Below, one piece after another: positions 1-6,040 of a stretch of DNA of 8,807 bases. The stretch is taken from positions 1 to 8,807 of the forward strand of contig CAMYJJ010000122.1 of NCBI GenBank assembly GCA_947258735.1, read 5' to 3'. This DNA is from Thermodesulfovibrionia bacterium (GTDB lineage Bacteria; Nitrospirota; Thermodesulfovibrionia; UBA6902). The notes below the pieces were generated by a model. That model was not told the origin of the DNA, searched no databases, and saw only the letters and a list, made by a program, of their open reading frames with translations. The first letter of the stretch is position 1; the number at the start of each line of letters is the position of its first letter. The translations under genes and the position numbers were made by a program.

Positions 1-401
1 TCAACACAAAAGGCCCTTGCCTCATCTTCAAAAGCCTGGTTGTTCTTTGTTGTTTCAAGGTCCTGTTCATTGGCCAGTCTCAGGACTTTTTTCAAAGGTT
101 CTCCCTTACGTTCCATAAGGTGTTTTGAAGTAACAACATTCCCCAGGCTGAGCCCCATTTTTGAATCAACCACAACTTTTGTGCCCGGAGAAACTTCAAG
201 ATTACCTATTTCAAACGTATAGACCTTTCCACAGGACCTGAATCTTACCCCTACGGCAGATACAGGTTCATCATTTTTCTTTTTATCATCTGGCGAGGTA
301 TCAATATCTGCTGATAGCTTTTCGCCAGAATGCTCAGGGTTCTCTGACCCGTCAACCTGCAGTTCTTTTTCTTCATCTACTATATTGTTGTTTTCTGTCA
401 T
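1..401 (-). CDS. ricT: PSP1/RicT (YaaT) family protein, partial, 3' end off the window
   Basis: Only the first 133 codons are present, and the frame stays open to the window edge. Residues 1-47 are acidic, polar and probably disordered. From about residue 48 the pattern VSAVGVRFRSCGKVYTFE, a 'VSPGTKVVVDSKMGLSLGNVV' strand-turn region, then LKKVLRLANEQDLE matches the start of the PSP1 domain. In Firmicutes this family (RicT/YaaT) works with YlbF and YmcA in an Fe-S-containing complex that affects RNase Y. In other phyla the role is poorly defined. It often lies beside holB and tmk, as here, where it follows holB by 56 bp on the same strand. The ATG start is supported by an in-frame TGA 12 nt upstream. 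The Shine-Dalgarno is weak (AGATAAAGAG). The family's later conserved cysteines would lie beyond the window. The family call is firm, the exact cellular role is not. Confidence 0.85.
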   Translation of the reverse strand, partial: MTENNNIVDEEKELQVDGSENPEHSGEKLSADIDTSPDDKKKNDEPVSAVGVRFRSCGKVYTFEIGNLEVSPGTKVVVDSKMGLSLGNVVTSKHLMERKGEPLKKVLRLANEQDLETTKNNQAFEDEARAFCV

Positions 402-457
402 CTCTTTATCTCATTCTGACTGCATATGTAATCAGTGGGTATATATCAGTCGGTTTA

Positions 458-1495
458 TTAATTATACACCCTGCTGGTACGAAGTGAGTTCTTTAATAAA
501 AGGCTTGTATAGTTAAGCGTAAGCTGTTTATTCAGGTTAAAATTAAGTTTGCTTCTGATATTATTAATCTCCCGGGCCAGTGTCAGTATATCTTTCAGCG
601 CTGTCCCGGATATGATAGATTTTATTTCGTTTTCCTTATCAGTGTTTATCAGGAAATCAGCCCGGCCGGTGGCCCTGTATACAGCCAGGTCCCTGAGCCA
701 CAACTGACACCAGTCAAACCATGTCTCCATCTCTTCTCTGTTGTCCCATATGTCTTCCTCCTGGGTCCGGAGAAGTTTGATCAGAGCTTCAAAAGAACGG
801 TCCCTCTGGTCAATCAGCTCCTCGTTAAGCGCGTACCCCAATCTGCCGCCGGACAGTCTGCTCAGTAGTAATGAGTTCTCTTTATTAAGTCCCTCTGATT
901 TCTCTTCAATCAGGGCCCCCATGGTGTCAATCGGAAGCGGGCTGAAATTAATCCTCTGGCATCGTGAGCGGATCGTGGGAAGCAGCAGGTCAGGCCGCGA
1001 TGATATCAGTATCAGTATGCATTCAGGAGATGGCTCCTCCAGGGTCTGTAAAAAGGCATTTGCAGCAGACTGGTTTAGCCTGTCAGCATTGTCAATAATG
1101 GCTATCTTCCATTTTCCCTCAAAGGGCTTATATGATAGTGATCCCTGCAGTTCCCTGATGACAGAGACAGTTATCTGTCCCCCGTCACCTTCCGGAGCTA
1201 TCATGACAACATCAGGATGATTTCCCCTGTCTATTTTCCTGCATGAACCGCAGACACCGCAGTTATCAATCTCAACATCTCCTGCTATTCCGGTTGGATC
1301 TTCATATTTGGCAAAGAGACCATCACCTTCCTCTTTCCTGCAGTTAAGGGCCTTTGCAAAATTCACAGCGGTCAGTCTTTTTCCTATCCCGTCATCACCG
1401 GCAAATAACAGGGCATGAGGTACCCGGTTTCTGGCAATGCATCCTTTCAGAATATCAATTGCCCTCTGCTGTCCGATAATCTCCTTTAACGCCAT
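458..1495 (-). CDS. holB: DNA polymerase III delta' subunit (clamp loader)
   Basis: A 345-residue AAA+ protein of the clamp-loader delta' family, which helps load the beta sliding clamp at primed DNA. The P-loop-like GDDGIGK lies at residues 33-39. The treble-clef zinc site is C52 with C79-x2-C82-x2-C85. The Walker-B-equivalent IIDNADRL is at 133-140 and LEEP at 152-155. The sensor/arginine-finger motif SRC is at 177-179, within TIRSRCQRINF. Length is normal. The lysine is followed by Arg40 instead of Ser/Thr, so ATP hydrolysis here is doubtful, as is common for delta'. The start overlaps the 3' end of tmk by 10 nt, and its ribosome binding site GAGG lies inside the last tmk codons, which suggests translational coupling. 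The C-terminal region from about 200 is the helical collar domain and is less conserved. Confidence is high. Confidence 0.95.
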   Translation of the reverse strand: MALKEIIGQQRAIDILKGCIARNRVPHALLFAGDDGIGKRLTAVNFAKALNCRKEEGDGLFAKYEDPTGIAGDVEIDNCGVCGSCRKIDRGNHPDVVMIAPEGDGGQITVSVIRELQGSLSYKPFEGKWKIAIIDNADRLNQSAANAFLQTLEEPSPECILILISSRPDLLLPTIRSRCQRINFSPLPIDTMGALIEEKSEGLNKENSLLLSRLSGGRLGYALNEELIDQRDRSFEALIKLLRTQEEDIWDNREEMETWFDWCQLWLRDLAVYRATGRADFLINTDKENEIKSIISGTALKDILTLAREINNIRSKLNFNLNKQLTLNYTSLLLKNSLRTSRVYN

Positions 1496-2109
1496 TGTTC
1501 CTCAATTATTTTTATAATGTCTTCACTGATCTCTTCAGGGCCCCGGGATGCATCAATTACTTTTACCCTGTCAGGCTCTTCCGAAGCTATCTGGATAAAA
1601 CCCTTTCTCACACGCTTATGGAACTCAACTGTTTCCAGTTCAAACCTGTCCTGCTTGCCTGCTTTCCTGTTTCTTTTCAGTCCCTCCTCAACATCCAGGT
1701 CAAGTAAAAAGGTCTGAAATGGTTTCAGGTCAGGATTAACTATTTCATTTAATCTGCTCAACAGCTTCAGGTCAATTCCCCGTGCATGTCCCTGGTAGGC
1801 TACGGTCGAATCAGTGAAGCGGTCTGTGATAACAACGGTATCATTCAGTATTGCAGGATAGATCACTTCCCTGACATGCTGCGCCCTGGATGCATAATAC
1901 AGCAGAAGCTCTGTAAGAGGCTCCATATGGTTCCCGGGCTCAAGAAGAAGTTTTCTGATTTTCTGCCCTATCGTAGTCCCTCCCGGTTCAACAGTATCAA
2001 TGACCTTCCGGCCTTTGGAGCGGAAATATTCGGCGAGGCGTTTTGCCTGAGTGCTTTTACCGGAACCCTCTATTCCTTCAAATGATATAAATCCCTTAGC
2101 CCTCGACAT
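1486..2109 (-). CDS. tmk: Thymidylate kinase (dTMP kinase)
   Basis: A 207-residue enzyme that phosphorylates dTMP to dTDP with ATP in cytosolic dTTP synthesis. The P-loop GIEGSGKST is at 12-20 and the dTMP-binding EPGGT at 41-45. The DRF motif is at 96-98, followed by STVAYQG (101-107). The LID segment with several Arg/Lys is at 145-155, ending QDRFE. Basic residues in the LID combined with a P-loop lacking arginine is the E. coli-like arrangement. One small oddity: the residue before EPGGT is Val40, where many homologues have Arg. An AAGGAG lies 13 nt upstream of the ATG, inside the 3' end of the MetE-like gene, which overlaps tmk by 14 nt. Together with the holB overlap, this shows a tightly packed operon linking nucleotide supply to replication. 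Confidence 0.96.
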   Translation of the reverse strand: MSRAKGFISFEGIEGSGKSTQAKRLAEYFRSKGRKVIDTVEPGGTTIGQKIRKLLLEPGNHMEPLTELLLYYASRAQHVREVIYPAILNDTVVITDRFTDSTVAYQGHARGIDLKLLSRLNEIVNPDLKPFQTFLLDLDVEEGLKRNRKAGKQDRFELETVEFHKRVRKGFIQIASEEPDRVKVIDASRGPEEISEDIIKIIEEQWR

Positions 2110-3109
2110 AACTGTTGCGTAGCTCCTTCAGAAGAGAAAATGCCTTAAGCGCATCTTCGGTATTGAGAGAGCCTGTACCGCACGAAGGGGTGATGAGTAT
2201 CTGGTTTCTCAGTTTGTCAGAAGGGACGCCTGCCTTTTCAAGTGAGGTCAGTCCCCGTTCAAACTGCTCTTTCAGTCCGGGAAGGGTGACTTCTTTGATG
2301 GCATCTGTTGTTGGAATTATTCCGCTGGCAATAACCCCTCCTCTGTCTATAAACCCCTTAATATCATCCGGATAAATAGCAAGCGTGTCCCAGAAATAAT
2401 AGGAATCATAGTTAAACACATCAATTCCCGATGAAAGCACCAGAGGCCAGTCTGCCTTTCCACAGCAATGAATACCGGCTATTCCGCCGCATTCCTGGAT
2501 AAATGCTACTATTTCTTTCAGCAATCTCGATGCCTCTTCATTACTGACTCCGACATACGTCGATGTGCCAAGCGCTGAAAGTATGGGCTCATCAATAAAA
2601 ATCAGGACCCTGTCAGCATACTTCTTAAGCTCCTGCATCTGCCAGATAACTTTGCCTTTTAGTAATTCAAGGGACAGCTCCTTTTTTTCATCATCAAAAA
2701 ATATCGGACGCTTCTCACTGTCAGTGAGCGAAAGGGCAAAGGTAAGCGGTCCGGTGATATGACCTTTAATAACCTTATATCTGTCATTCCTCTCTTTCAG
2801 CATATCGATAAATGTGTAAAAACCTGCTGCGTATTCTTTTGAAATAGGGAACCCGGATTTGTTGGCTATCGCTTCATAAAATGCTGTTTCTGCAGCTTCC
2901 TCAGCCGAATTAATGAATATGTTTTCATCTCCAATCTTTATAAACGGGAACCCTTCTGAATACTGGGGGACCATAAGTTCATGAAAGCTTCTGTGCGGAA
3001 GCTGGGGCCAGAACGGTATATCAACCGAATCAAAAATGACCTTGCAGGCCTCCACCGGATCGGTATGGGGCAGACTGCCTATTCCTGTGCTGTTAAAACT
3101 CTGAAACAT
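2096..3109 (-). CDS. Core-type MetE-like methyltransferase (UROD/MetE superfamily)
   Basis: A 337-residue TIM-barrel protein resembling only the catalytic C-terminal half of cobalamin-independent methionine synthase. The N-terminal folate-binding half of classical MetE is absent. Visible family marks are TGIGSLPHTDP near the N terminus, GHITGPLTFA (116-125), FIDEP (171-175), HCC (214-216), and PSCGTGSL (308-315). Probable zinc ligands are H214, C216 and C310. The usual fourth ligand, Glu, may be replaced by D235 in FNYDSYYF. Single-domain members are reported to take the methyl group from a corrinoid protein rather than from polyglutamyl methyl-folate. Whether this one makes methionine or methylates another thiol cannot be decided here. 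An in-frame TGA just upstream supports the ATG, but there is no good Shine-Dalgarno. It is the first gene of the operon that continues into tmk, holB and ricT. Confidence 0.8.
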   Translation of the reverse strand: MFQSFNSTGIGSLPHTDPVEACKVIFDSVDIPFWPQLPHRSFHELMVPQYSEGFPFIKIGDENIFINSAEEAAETAFYEAIANKSGFPISKEYAAGFYTFIDMLKERNDRYKVIKGHITGPLTFALSLTDSEKRPIFFDDEKKELSLELLKGKVIWQMQELKKYADRVLIFIDEPILSALGTSTYVGVSNEEASRLLKEIVAFIQECGGIAGIHCCGKADWPLVLSSGIDVFNYDSYYFWDTLAIYPDDIKGFIDRGGVIASGIIPTTDAIKEVTLPGLKEQFERGLTSLEKAGVPSDKLRNQILITPSCGTGSLNTEDALKAFSLLKELRNSYVEG

Positions 3110-3117
3110 AACTATTA

Positions 3118-3147
3118 ATCATACTCCATGATGCCTGCAACTTTCAA
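3118..3147 (-). promoter_or_regulatory. Candidate sigma70 promoter for the MetE-like/tmk/holB/ricT operon
   Basis: Read on the minus strand, TTGAAA (3147-3142, 5 of 6 to consensus) is followed after 18 bp by TATGAT (3123-3118, 5 of 6). Transcription would start near 3111, only about two nucleotides before the ATG at 3109, giving a nearly leaderless message. This fits the lack of a Shine-Dalgarno for that gene. An alternative -10, TACAAT at 3155-3150, would give a longer leader but has no convincing -35. Prediction only. Confidence 0.4.
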
Positions 3148-3180
3148 ATATTGTAACTACTTAGGCAGGTTAAAAAGCAC

Positions 3181-3327
3181 GAGGTTCAGAGGCACAAAGG
3201 ATCAAAGGGACAAAGTGAAAAGATTACCATTTTTTCATGTATTGTCTTTAAAACTTTGTACCTTTGTACCTTTGTACCTTTGTACCTCTGTACCTCTGTG
3301 CCTCTGTGCCTTTGTGCCTTATGTACC
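3181..3327. repeat. Mirrored array of 8-bp units (inverted-arm tandem repeat)
   Basis: The right arm, 3255-3318, holds eight contiguous 8-bp units: TTTGTACC four times, TCTGTACC once, TCTGTGCC twice and TTTGTGCC once, then a degenerate ninth copy to 3327. The left arm, 3187-3215, carries the complementary pattern (GGCACAAA-type units), so the arms can pair across a spacer of about 40 bp. AGGCACAAAGG at 3190-3200 is the exact reverse complement of 3309-3319. The element sits between divergent transcription units. It has no coding features; the short open frame across it only translates the repeat. The origin is unknown. It could be a slipped-strand short-repeat array or a small non-autonomous palindromic element. 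Confidence 0.85.
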
Positions 3328-3341
3328 TACCTTCTGACTCA

Positions 3342-3370
3342 TTGACATGACATAACACATATTTTAAACT
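3342..3370 (+). promoter_or_regulatory. Candidate sigma70 promoter for ubiE/menG
   Basis: A consensus TTGACA at 3342-3347 is followed, after exactly 17 bp, by TAAACT at 3365-3370 (4 of 6 to TATAAT). Transcription would begin near 3377, giving a leader of about 90 nt that contains the phased GTTGAGC repeats. This is the best -35/-10 pair in this intergenic region, but it is unproven. Confidence 0.5.
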
Positions 3371-3404
3371 TCTTGCACTTAAATAGAGACATAGTCAAAC
3401 AGTT

Positions 3405-3443
3405 GTTGAGCAACAGTTGAGCTACTGTTAAACAATGTTGAGC
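3405..3443 (+). promoter_or_regulatory. Three phased GTTGAGC repeats with an internal dyad, upstream of ubiE/menG
   Basis: GTTGAGC occurs at 3405-3411, 3416-3422 and 3437-3443. Starts are 11 and 21 bp apart, close to one and two turns of the helix. Each copy is preceded by an AACAG- or AACAAT-like stretch, giving a loose consensus AACAGTTGAGC. Around the second copy, AACAGT (3412-3417) and ACTGTT (3424-3429) form a perfect 6-bp dyad with a 6-nt centre. The block starts about 28 nt after the predicted transcription start. It could be an operator array for a DNA-binding regulator or a leader RNA structure. No regulator is identified. Confidence 0.45.
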
Positions 3444-3465
3444 AAAAATCTTGGAATTAGTTATT

Positions 3466-4176
3466 ATGAAAAAATCAGCAAAAGACCCTGTAAAAATCCA
3501 GACAATGTTTTCAACCATTGCCCCCCGTTATGACCTGCTTAACAGGGTCCTGAGCCTTGGGATAGACCGTCGCTGGCGCAGGTTCGCGGTTAATCAGCTT
3601 GTAAAAAGAGATAATGCCCATTACCTTGATGTCGCGACCGGCACATCTGATGTTGCCCTCGAGATAGTAAACAGCATACAGGGATCAAAAGTGACAGGGG
3701 TAGACTTCAGTGATGGCATGCTTAAACTTGGAAAGGAAAAAGTCCGGAGTGCAGGGCTGCATGACAGAATTGATGTGCGCTTTGGCGATGCAACAGACCT
3801 GCCTTTTGATGACAACACGTTTGACGGATCGATCATAGCATTCGGCATAAGAAATGTTCAGGATTATAAAAAGGGCATAAGCGAAATGGGCAGGGTCATC
3901 AAAAGCGGCCGCAAAGTTGTCATACTGGAGTTCACGACCGTGCAGAGCAGAATATTTAAGCCTCTTTATGTTTTTTATATCACCCGCGTCCTTCCGTTTA
4001 TTGGTGAACTCATCTCAGGGAAAAAAGGGGCCTATACATATCTCCCTGATTCCATGTTACATTTTCCAGTCCCTGATGAGCTGAAAAAAGCAATGGAAGA
4101 AACAGGCCTTCAGGAGGTGAGATATTTCAAACTTACTTTAGGGATTGTCGCTGTACATGTCGGTACGAAAACGTGA
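3466..4176 (+). CDS. ubiE: UbiE/MenG quinone C-methyltransferase
   Basis: A 236-residue SAM-dependent class I methyltransferase that C-methylates demethylmenaquinone (MenG) or the equivalent ubiquinone precursor (UbiE). In a probable anaerobe, menaquinone is the likelier substrate. Visible marks are the N-terminal KIQTMFSTIAPRYDLLNRVLSLGIDRRWRR (family signature region, 10-39), SAM motif I DVATGTSD (55-62), acidic Asp80 in VTGVDFSDGML, GDATDLPF (107-114), FGIRNV (126-131), and LEFT (154-157). Length is normal. A TTG codon at 3451 lies in frame upstream, but ATG 3466 matches the usual N terminus. Only a weak GGA lies about 10 nt before it. The stop codon overlaps the GTG start of the next gene by 4 nt, so the pair is probably translated together. 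Confidence 0.93.
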   Translation: MKKSAKDPVKIQTMFSTIAPRYDLLNRVLSLGIDRRWRRFAVNQLVKRDNAHYLDVATGTSDVALEIVNSIQGSKVTGVDFSDGMLKLGKEKVRSAGLHDRIDVRFGDATDLPFDDNTFDGSIIAFGIRNVQDYKKGISEMGRVIKSGRKVVILEFTTVQSRIFKPLYVFYITRVLPFIGELISGKKGAYTYLPDSMLHFPVPDELKKAMEETGLQEVRYFKLTLGIVAVHVGTKT

Positions 4177-4529
4177 GCCGCTTTGTCGTACAGGAACATC
4201 ATGCCACTCATCTTCACTGGGACTTCCGGCTTGAAAAGGACGGTGTGCTAAAGAGCTGGGCTGTTCCAAAAGGCCCTCCTGAGAAAAAGATGATCAAGCG
4301 CCTTGCCATTCAGGTGGAAGACCATGATCTTGAGTATATAGACTTTGAAGGGGACATAGAAGAAGGTGAATATGGGGCAGGGTCTGTCAAAATCTGGGAC
4401 AAAGGTTCTTATTCAATCGAATCAGAGAGCAAAAAGAGTCTGGTAATTGATCTGAACGGCGACCGCCTTAAAGGCAGGTACAGCCTGGTGCACCTGAAAG
4501 ATAAACAGTGGCTTTTGATAAAATTGTGA
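4173..4529 (+). CDS. Stand-alone LigD-type 3'-phosphoesterase (PE domain protein)
   Basis: A 118-residue protein that is essentially only the phosphoesterase domain of bacterial NHEJ ligase LigD. That domain trims 3'-ribonucleotides and 3'-phosphates from DNA ends in a metal-dependent way. Every active-site residue described for Pseudomonas LigD PE has a counterpart at a constant offset of 33: H9, H15, D17 and R19 in EHHATHLHWDFRL, then H51 and Y55 in VEDHDLEY. WAVPKGP (29-35) and GEYGAGSV (65-72) are also typical. The protein should therefore be active. No ligase, polymerase or Ku gene lies nearby. The GTG start overlaps the ubiE stop by 4 nt and has no clear Shine-Dalgarno, so expression probably depends on ubiE translation. 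Stand-alone PE proteins are known in archaea and some bacteria. The physiological link to quinone synthesis is unknown and may be coincidence. Confidence 0.9.
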   Translation: MSRFVVQEHHATHLHWDFRLEKDGVLKSWAVPKGPPEKKMIKRLAIQVEDHDLEYIDFEGDIEEGEYGAGSVKIWDKGSYSIESESKKSLVIDLNGDRLKGRYSLVHLKDKQWLLIKL

Positions 4530-4577
4530 TTCAGTTTATGGATTGATTAGTATCTGCGAATAATTAGCTGCGTCTGA

Positions 4578-4641
4578 TTGTCATTCCCGCGGTCTGTTGG
4601 GCGGGTCGTTTCGACCGGCTAAAAGACTGCCGGAATGACAA
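4578..4641. repeat. 64-bp hairpin repeat with TTGTCATTCC/GGAATGACAA ends
   Basis: Perfect 10-bp terminal inverted repeats (4578-4587 and 4632-4641) flank a partly complementary interior. The interior ends in an inner stem, GGTCG at 4604-4608 and CGACC at 4612-4616, with a TTT loop, so most of the element folds as one hairpin. Its right end, 4621-4639, is the exact 19-base complement of 7841-7859 in a second element. It lies 48 bp after the phosphoesterase gene and might end that transcript, although no U-rich tract follows. It looks like a dispersed small palindromic repeat of the GTCATTCC class. Confidence 0.8.
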
Positions 4642-4665
4642 ACAAAGGAATATAGGATTAAACTT

Positions 4666-4678
4666 GAAGCAGAGCTTC
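4666..4678. repeat. Short hairpin upstream of rsmG
   Basis: GAAGC and GCTTC form a 5-bp stem with an AGA loop. G:T and A:T pairing of the flanking bases could extend it. There is no T run, so it is not a clear terminator. It may be a chance structure. Confidence 0.3.
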
Positions 4679-4696
4679 GAGGAATTCTGTTGATTA

Positions 4697-4725
4697 TAAA
4701 CATCTGGCATGACAAAAAATAAAAT
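4697..4725 (+). promoter_or_regulatory. Weak candidate promoter for rsmG-ubiX
   Basis: TAAACA (4697-4702, 4 of 6) and TAAAAT (4720-4725, 5 of 6) are separated by 17 bp. The start point would be near 4732, so the leader would consist of the C/T-rich 8-mer tract. The region is AT-rich, so chance matches are easy, and confidence is low. Confidence 0.3.
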
Positions 4726-4734
4726 AATTTTACC

Positions 4735-4766
4735 CCTTGCCCCCTGGAATCCTTGAATCCTTAATA
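4735..4766 (+). repeat. CCTTGAAT-type 8-bp tandem tract
   Basis: Four contiguous 8-bp units, CCTTGCCC, CCTGGAAT, CCTTGAAT and CCTTAATA, end two bases before the rsmG ATG. The 8-bp period and pyrimidine-rich strand resemble the array at 3255-3327, but the unit differs and no complementary arm was found nearby. The tract occupies the position where a Shine-Dalgarno would be expected. Confidence 0.55.
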
Positions 4767-4768
4767 AT

Positions 4769-5410
4769 ATGAACTCAAGTGATCTCCTCAAAAATGGTCT
4801 GACCGAACTCGGGTTAGACTATTCTGCTTCTCAGATCGAGTTATTTATGCTCTATCTCTCGGAATTAAAAAAGTGGAACAGCACATACAATATTACTGCA
4901 TTAAAGACAGATGGGGACATAATCATCAAGCACTTTCTTGATTCCCTTCTTTACCTGAAAGCCATCCCGGATAGAAATATAAGGCTTGCGGATATCGGCT
5001 CAGGAGGAGGGTTTCCCGGAATTCCCATAAAAATTATGCAACCTAAGATTAAGATGACGCTCATAGAGCCCTCACGAAAAAAGGCTTCTTTCCTTAGAAA
5101 TATTGTCCGCAAAACCGGGTTACCTGAAATAACTATATTGCAGAACAGGATTGAACAGCTGGATGAAGAATTCAGAAACAGTTTCGACCTGATAGTGTCC
5201 CGGGCTACATTTGGTTTACAGGAATTTCTTGATCTGGCCTGTCCCTTTTTAAATGATTCAGGAAAACTGGTGATCAGCAAAGGGCCGAAGTCTGAAGATG
5301 AATTGAAACAAATAAACGGGAAAGCGGGTATCAGTCCTGTAGAACATATCCTTCTTCTAAAGCTTCCTTTTACAGATGCTGAGAGACATATAATAATCCT
5401 CAGATGTTAA
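4769..5410 (+). CDS. rsmG: 16S rRNA (guanine-N7) methyltransferase RsmG (GidB)
   Basis: A 213-residue SAM-dependent enzyme that makes m7G at the position equivalent to G527 in the 530 loop of 16S rRNA. Loss typically gives low-level streptomycin resistance. Family marks are KKWNSTYNITALK (34-46) followed by IIKHFLDSL (52-60), and SAM motif I ADIGSGGGFPGIPI (74-87). Acidic E100 in LIEPSRKK comes next, then QNRIEQL (125-131), SRATF (144-148) and ISKGP (169-173). Length is normal. An in-frame TGA at 4754-4756 makes ATG 4769 the only sensible start. There is no Shine-Dalgarno, because an 8-mer repeat tract lies directly upstream. The gene is often in a gidA/parA cluster near the origin, but here it precedes ubiX by 9 nt. 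Confidence 0.95.
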   Translation: MNSSDLLKNGLTELGLDYSASQIELFMLYLSELKKWNSTYNITALKTDGDIIIKHFLDSLLYLKAIPDRNIRLADIGSGGGFPGIPIKIMQPKIKMTLIEPSRKKASFLRNIVRKTGLPEITILQNRIEQLDEEFRNSFDLIVSRATFGLQEFLDLACPFLNDSGKLVISKGPKSEDELKQINGKAGISPVEHILLLKLPFTDAERHIIILRC

Positions 5411-5419
5411 AATATTAAG

Positions 5420-6031
5420 ATGAAATCTTTTATTGTTGCCATCTCCGGGGCAAGCGGGTCTATCTACGGGATCAGACTTGTCATGGAACTTATTAAATCT
5501 GATGTTGAAGTCCATCTGTGCCTTTCTGATCAGTCTTTTTCGATAGTTAAAACCGAAACAGGAATAGACCTGTCAGGAATTAATGTTCGGGAGTCAGAAG
5601 ACAAGATCCAAAAGCATTTTAACTCCGAACAAATCAATTATTACAGCAATGGCAACCTGGCCGCTCCCATATCAAGCGGTTCGTTTAAAACTGACGGCAT
5701 GATTGTTGTACCATGCTCGATGAAGACACTCGCAGGCATTGCACACGGATATGCAGGCAACCTCATTGTAAGGGCTGCTGACGTCGTCATGAAAGAAGGA
5801 AGAAAACTCATCCTGTCACCCCGTGAAATGCCCTTTAATACCATTCACCTTGAAAATATGCTGAAACTCAGCCGCATGGGAGTTACCATAGCTCCGCCCA
5901 TTCCTGCTTTTTACCAGAAGCCTGAAAACATGGACAATATTATTGAGTTCGTGGTGGGAAAACTGCTCGACAGTGCCGGGATCGAACACCGTCTGTTTAA
6001 AAGGTGGGATGGAGTTATGAAGCAGGACTGA
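5420..6031 (+). CDS. ubiX: Flavin prenyltransferase UbiX
   Basis: A 203-residue flavoprotein that joins a dimethylallyl group to FMN to make prenylated FMN, the cofactor of UbiD-family decarboxylases. Marks in order are SGASGSIYG (9-17), SSGSF (85-89), VVPCSMKTLA (96-105), NLIVRAADV (114-122), PREMPFNTIHLENMLKL (134-150), and PPIPAFY (159-165). Compared with Pseudomonas UbiX, R139, E140 and Y169 correspond to R135, E136 and Y165. The R185 position is K181, a conservative change. Length is normal. The ATG lies 9 nt after rsmG with no strong Shine-Dalgarno, so cotranscription is likely. No UbiD partner is in the window. The client could be a quinone-pathway decarboxylase, in keeping with ubiE upstream, but that is inference. 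Confidence 0.94.
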   Translation: MKSFIVAISGASGSIYGIRLVMELIKSDVEVHLCLSDQSFSIVKTETGIDLSGINVRESEDKIQKHFNSEQINYYSNGNLAAPISSGSFKTDGMIVVPCSMKTLAGIAHGYAGNLIVRAADVVMKEGRKLILSPREMPFNTIHLENMLKLSRMGVTIAPPIPAFYQKPENMDNIIEFVVGKLLDSAGIEHRLFKRWDGVMKQD

Positions 6032-6040
6032 CCGCTTTAA

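Noticed and set aside
741..1220. A 159-codon plus-strand open frame
   Set aside because: It lies wholly antisense to holB, whose motifs are clear. The Ser-rich translation is typical of an antisense shadow.
3255..3327. CRISPR array
   Set aside because: Units are 8 bp and contiguous, with no spacers of 30-40 bp and no cas genes.
3128..3337. A 69-codon plus-strand open frame
   Set aside because: It spans the 8-bp repeat array and translates into a Leu/Cys/Val/Pro repeat. Repeat composition explains the open frame.
3451..3465. TTG start giving ubiE five more residues
   Set aside because: The ATG at 3466 matches the family N terminus, and TTG would be a rarer start without a better ribosome site.
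4564..4791. A 75-codon minus-strand open frame
   Set aside because: It runs through the 64-bp hairpin, the 8-mer tract and the rsmG start. No domain or start signal.
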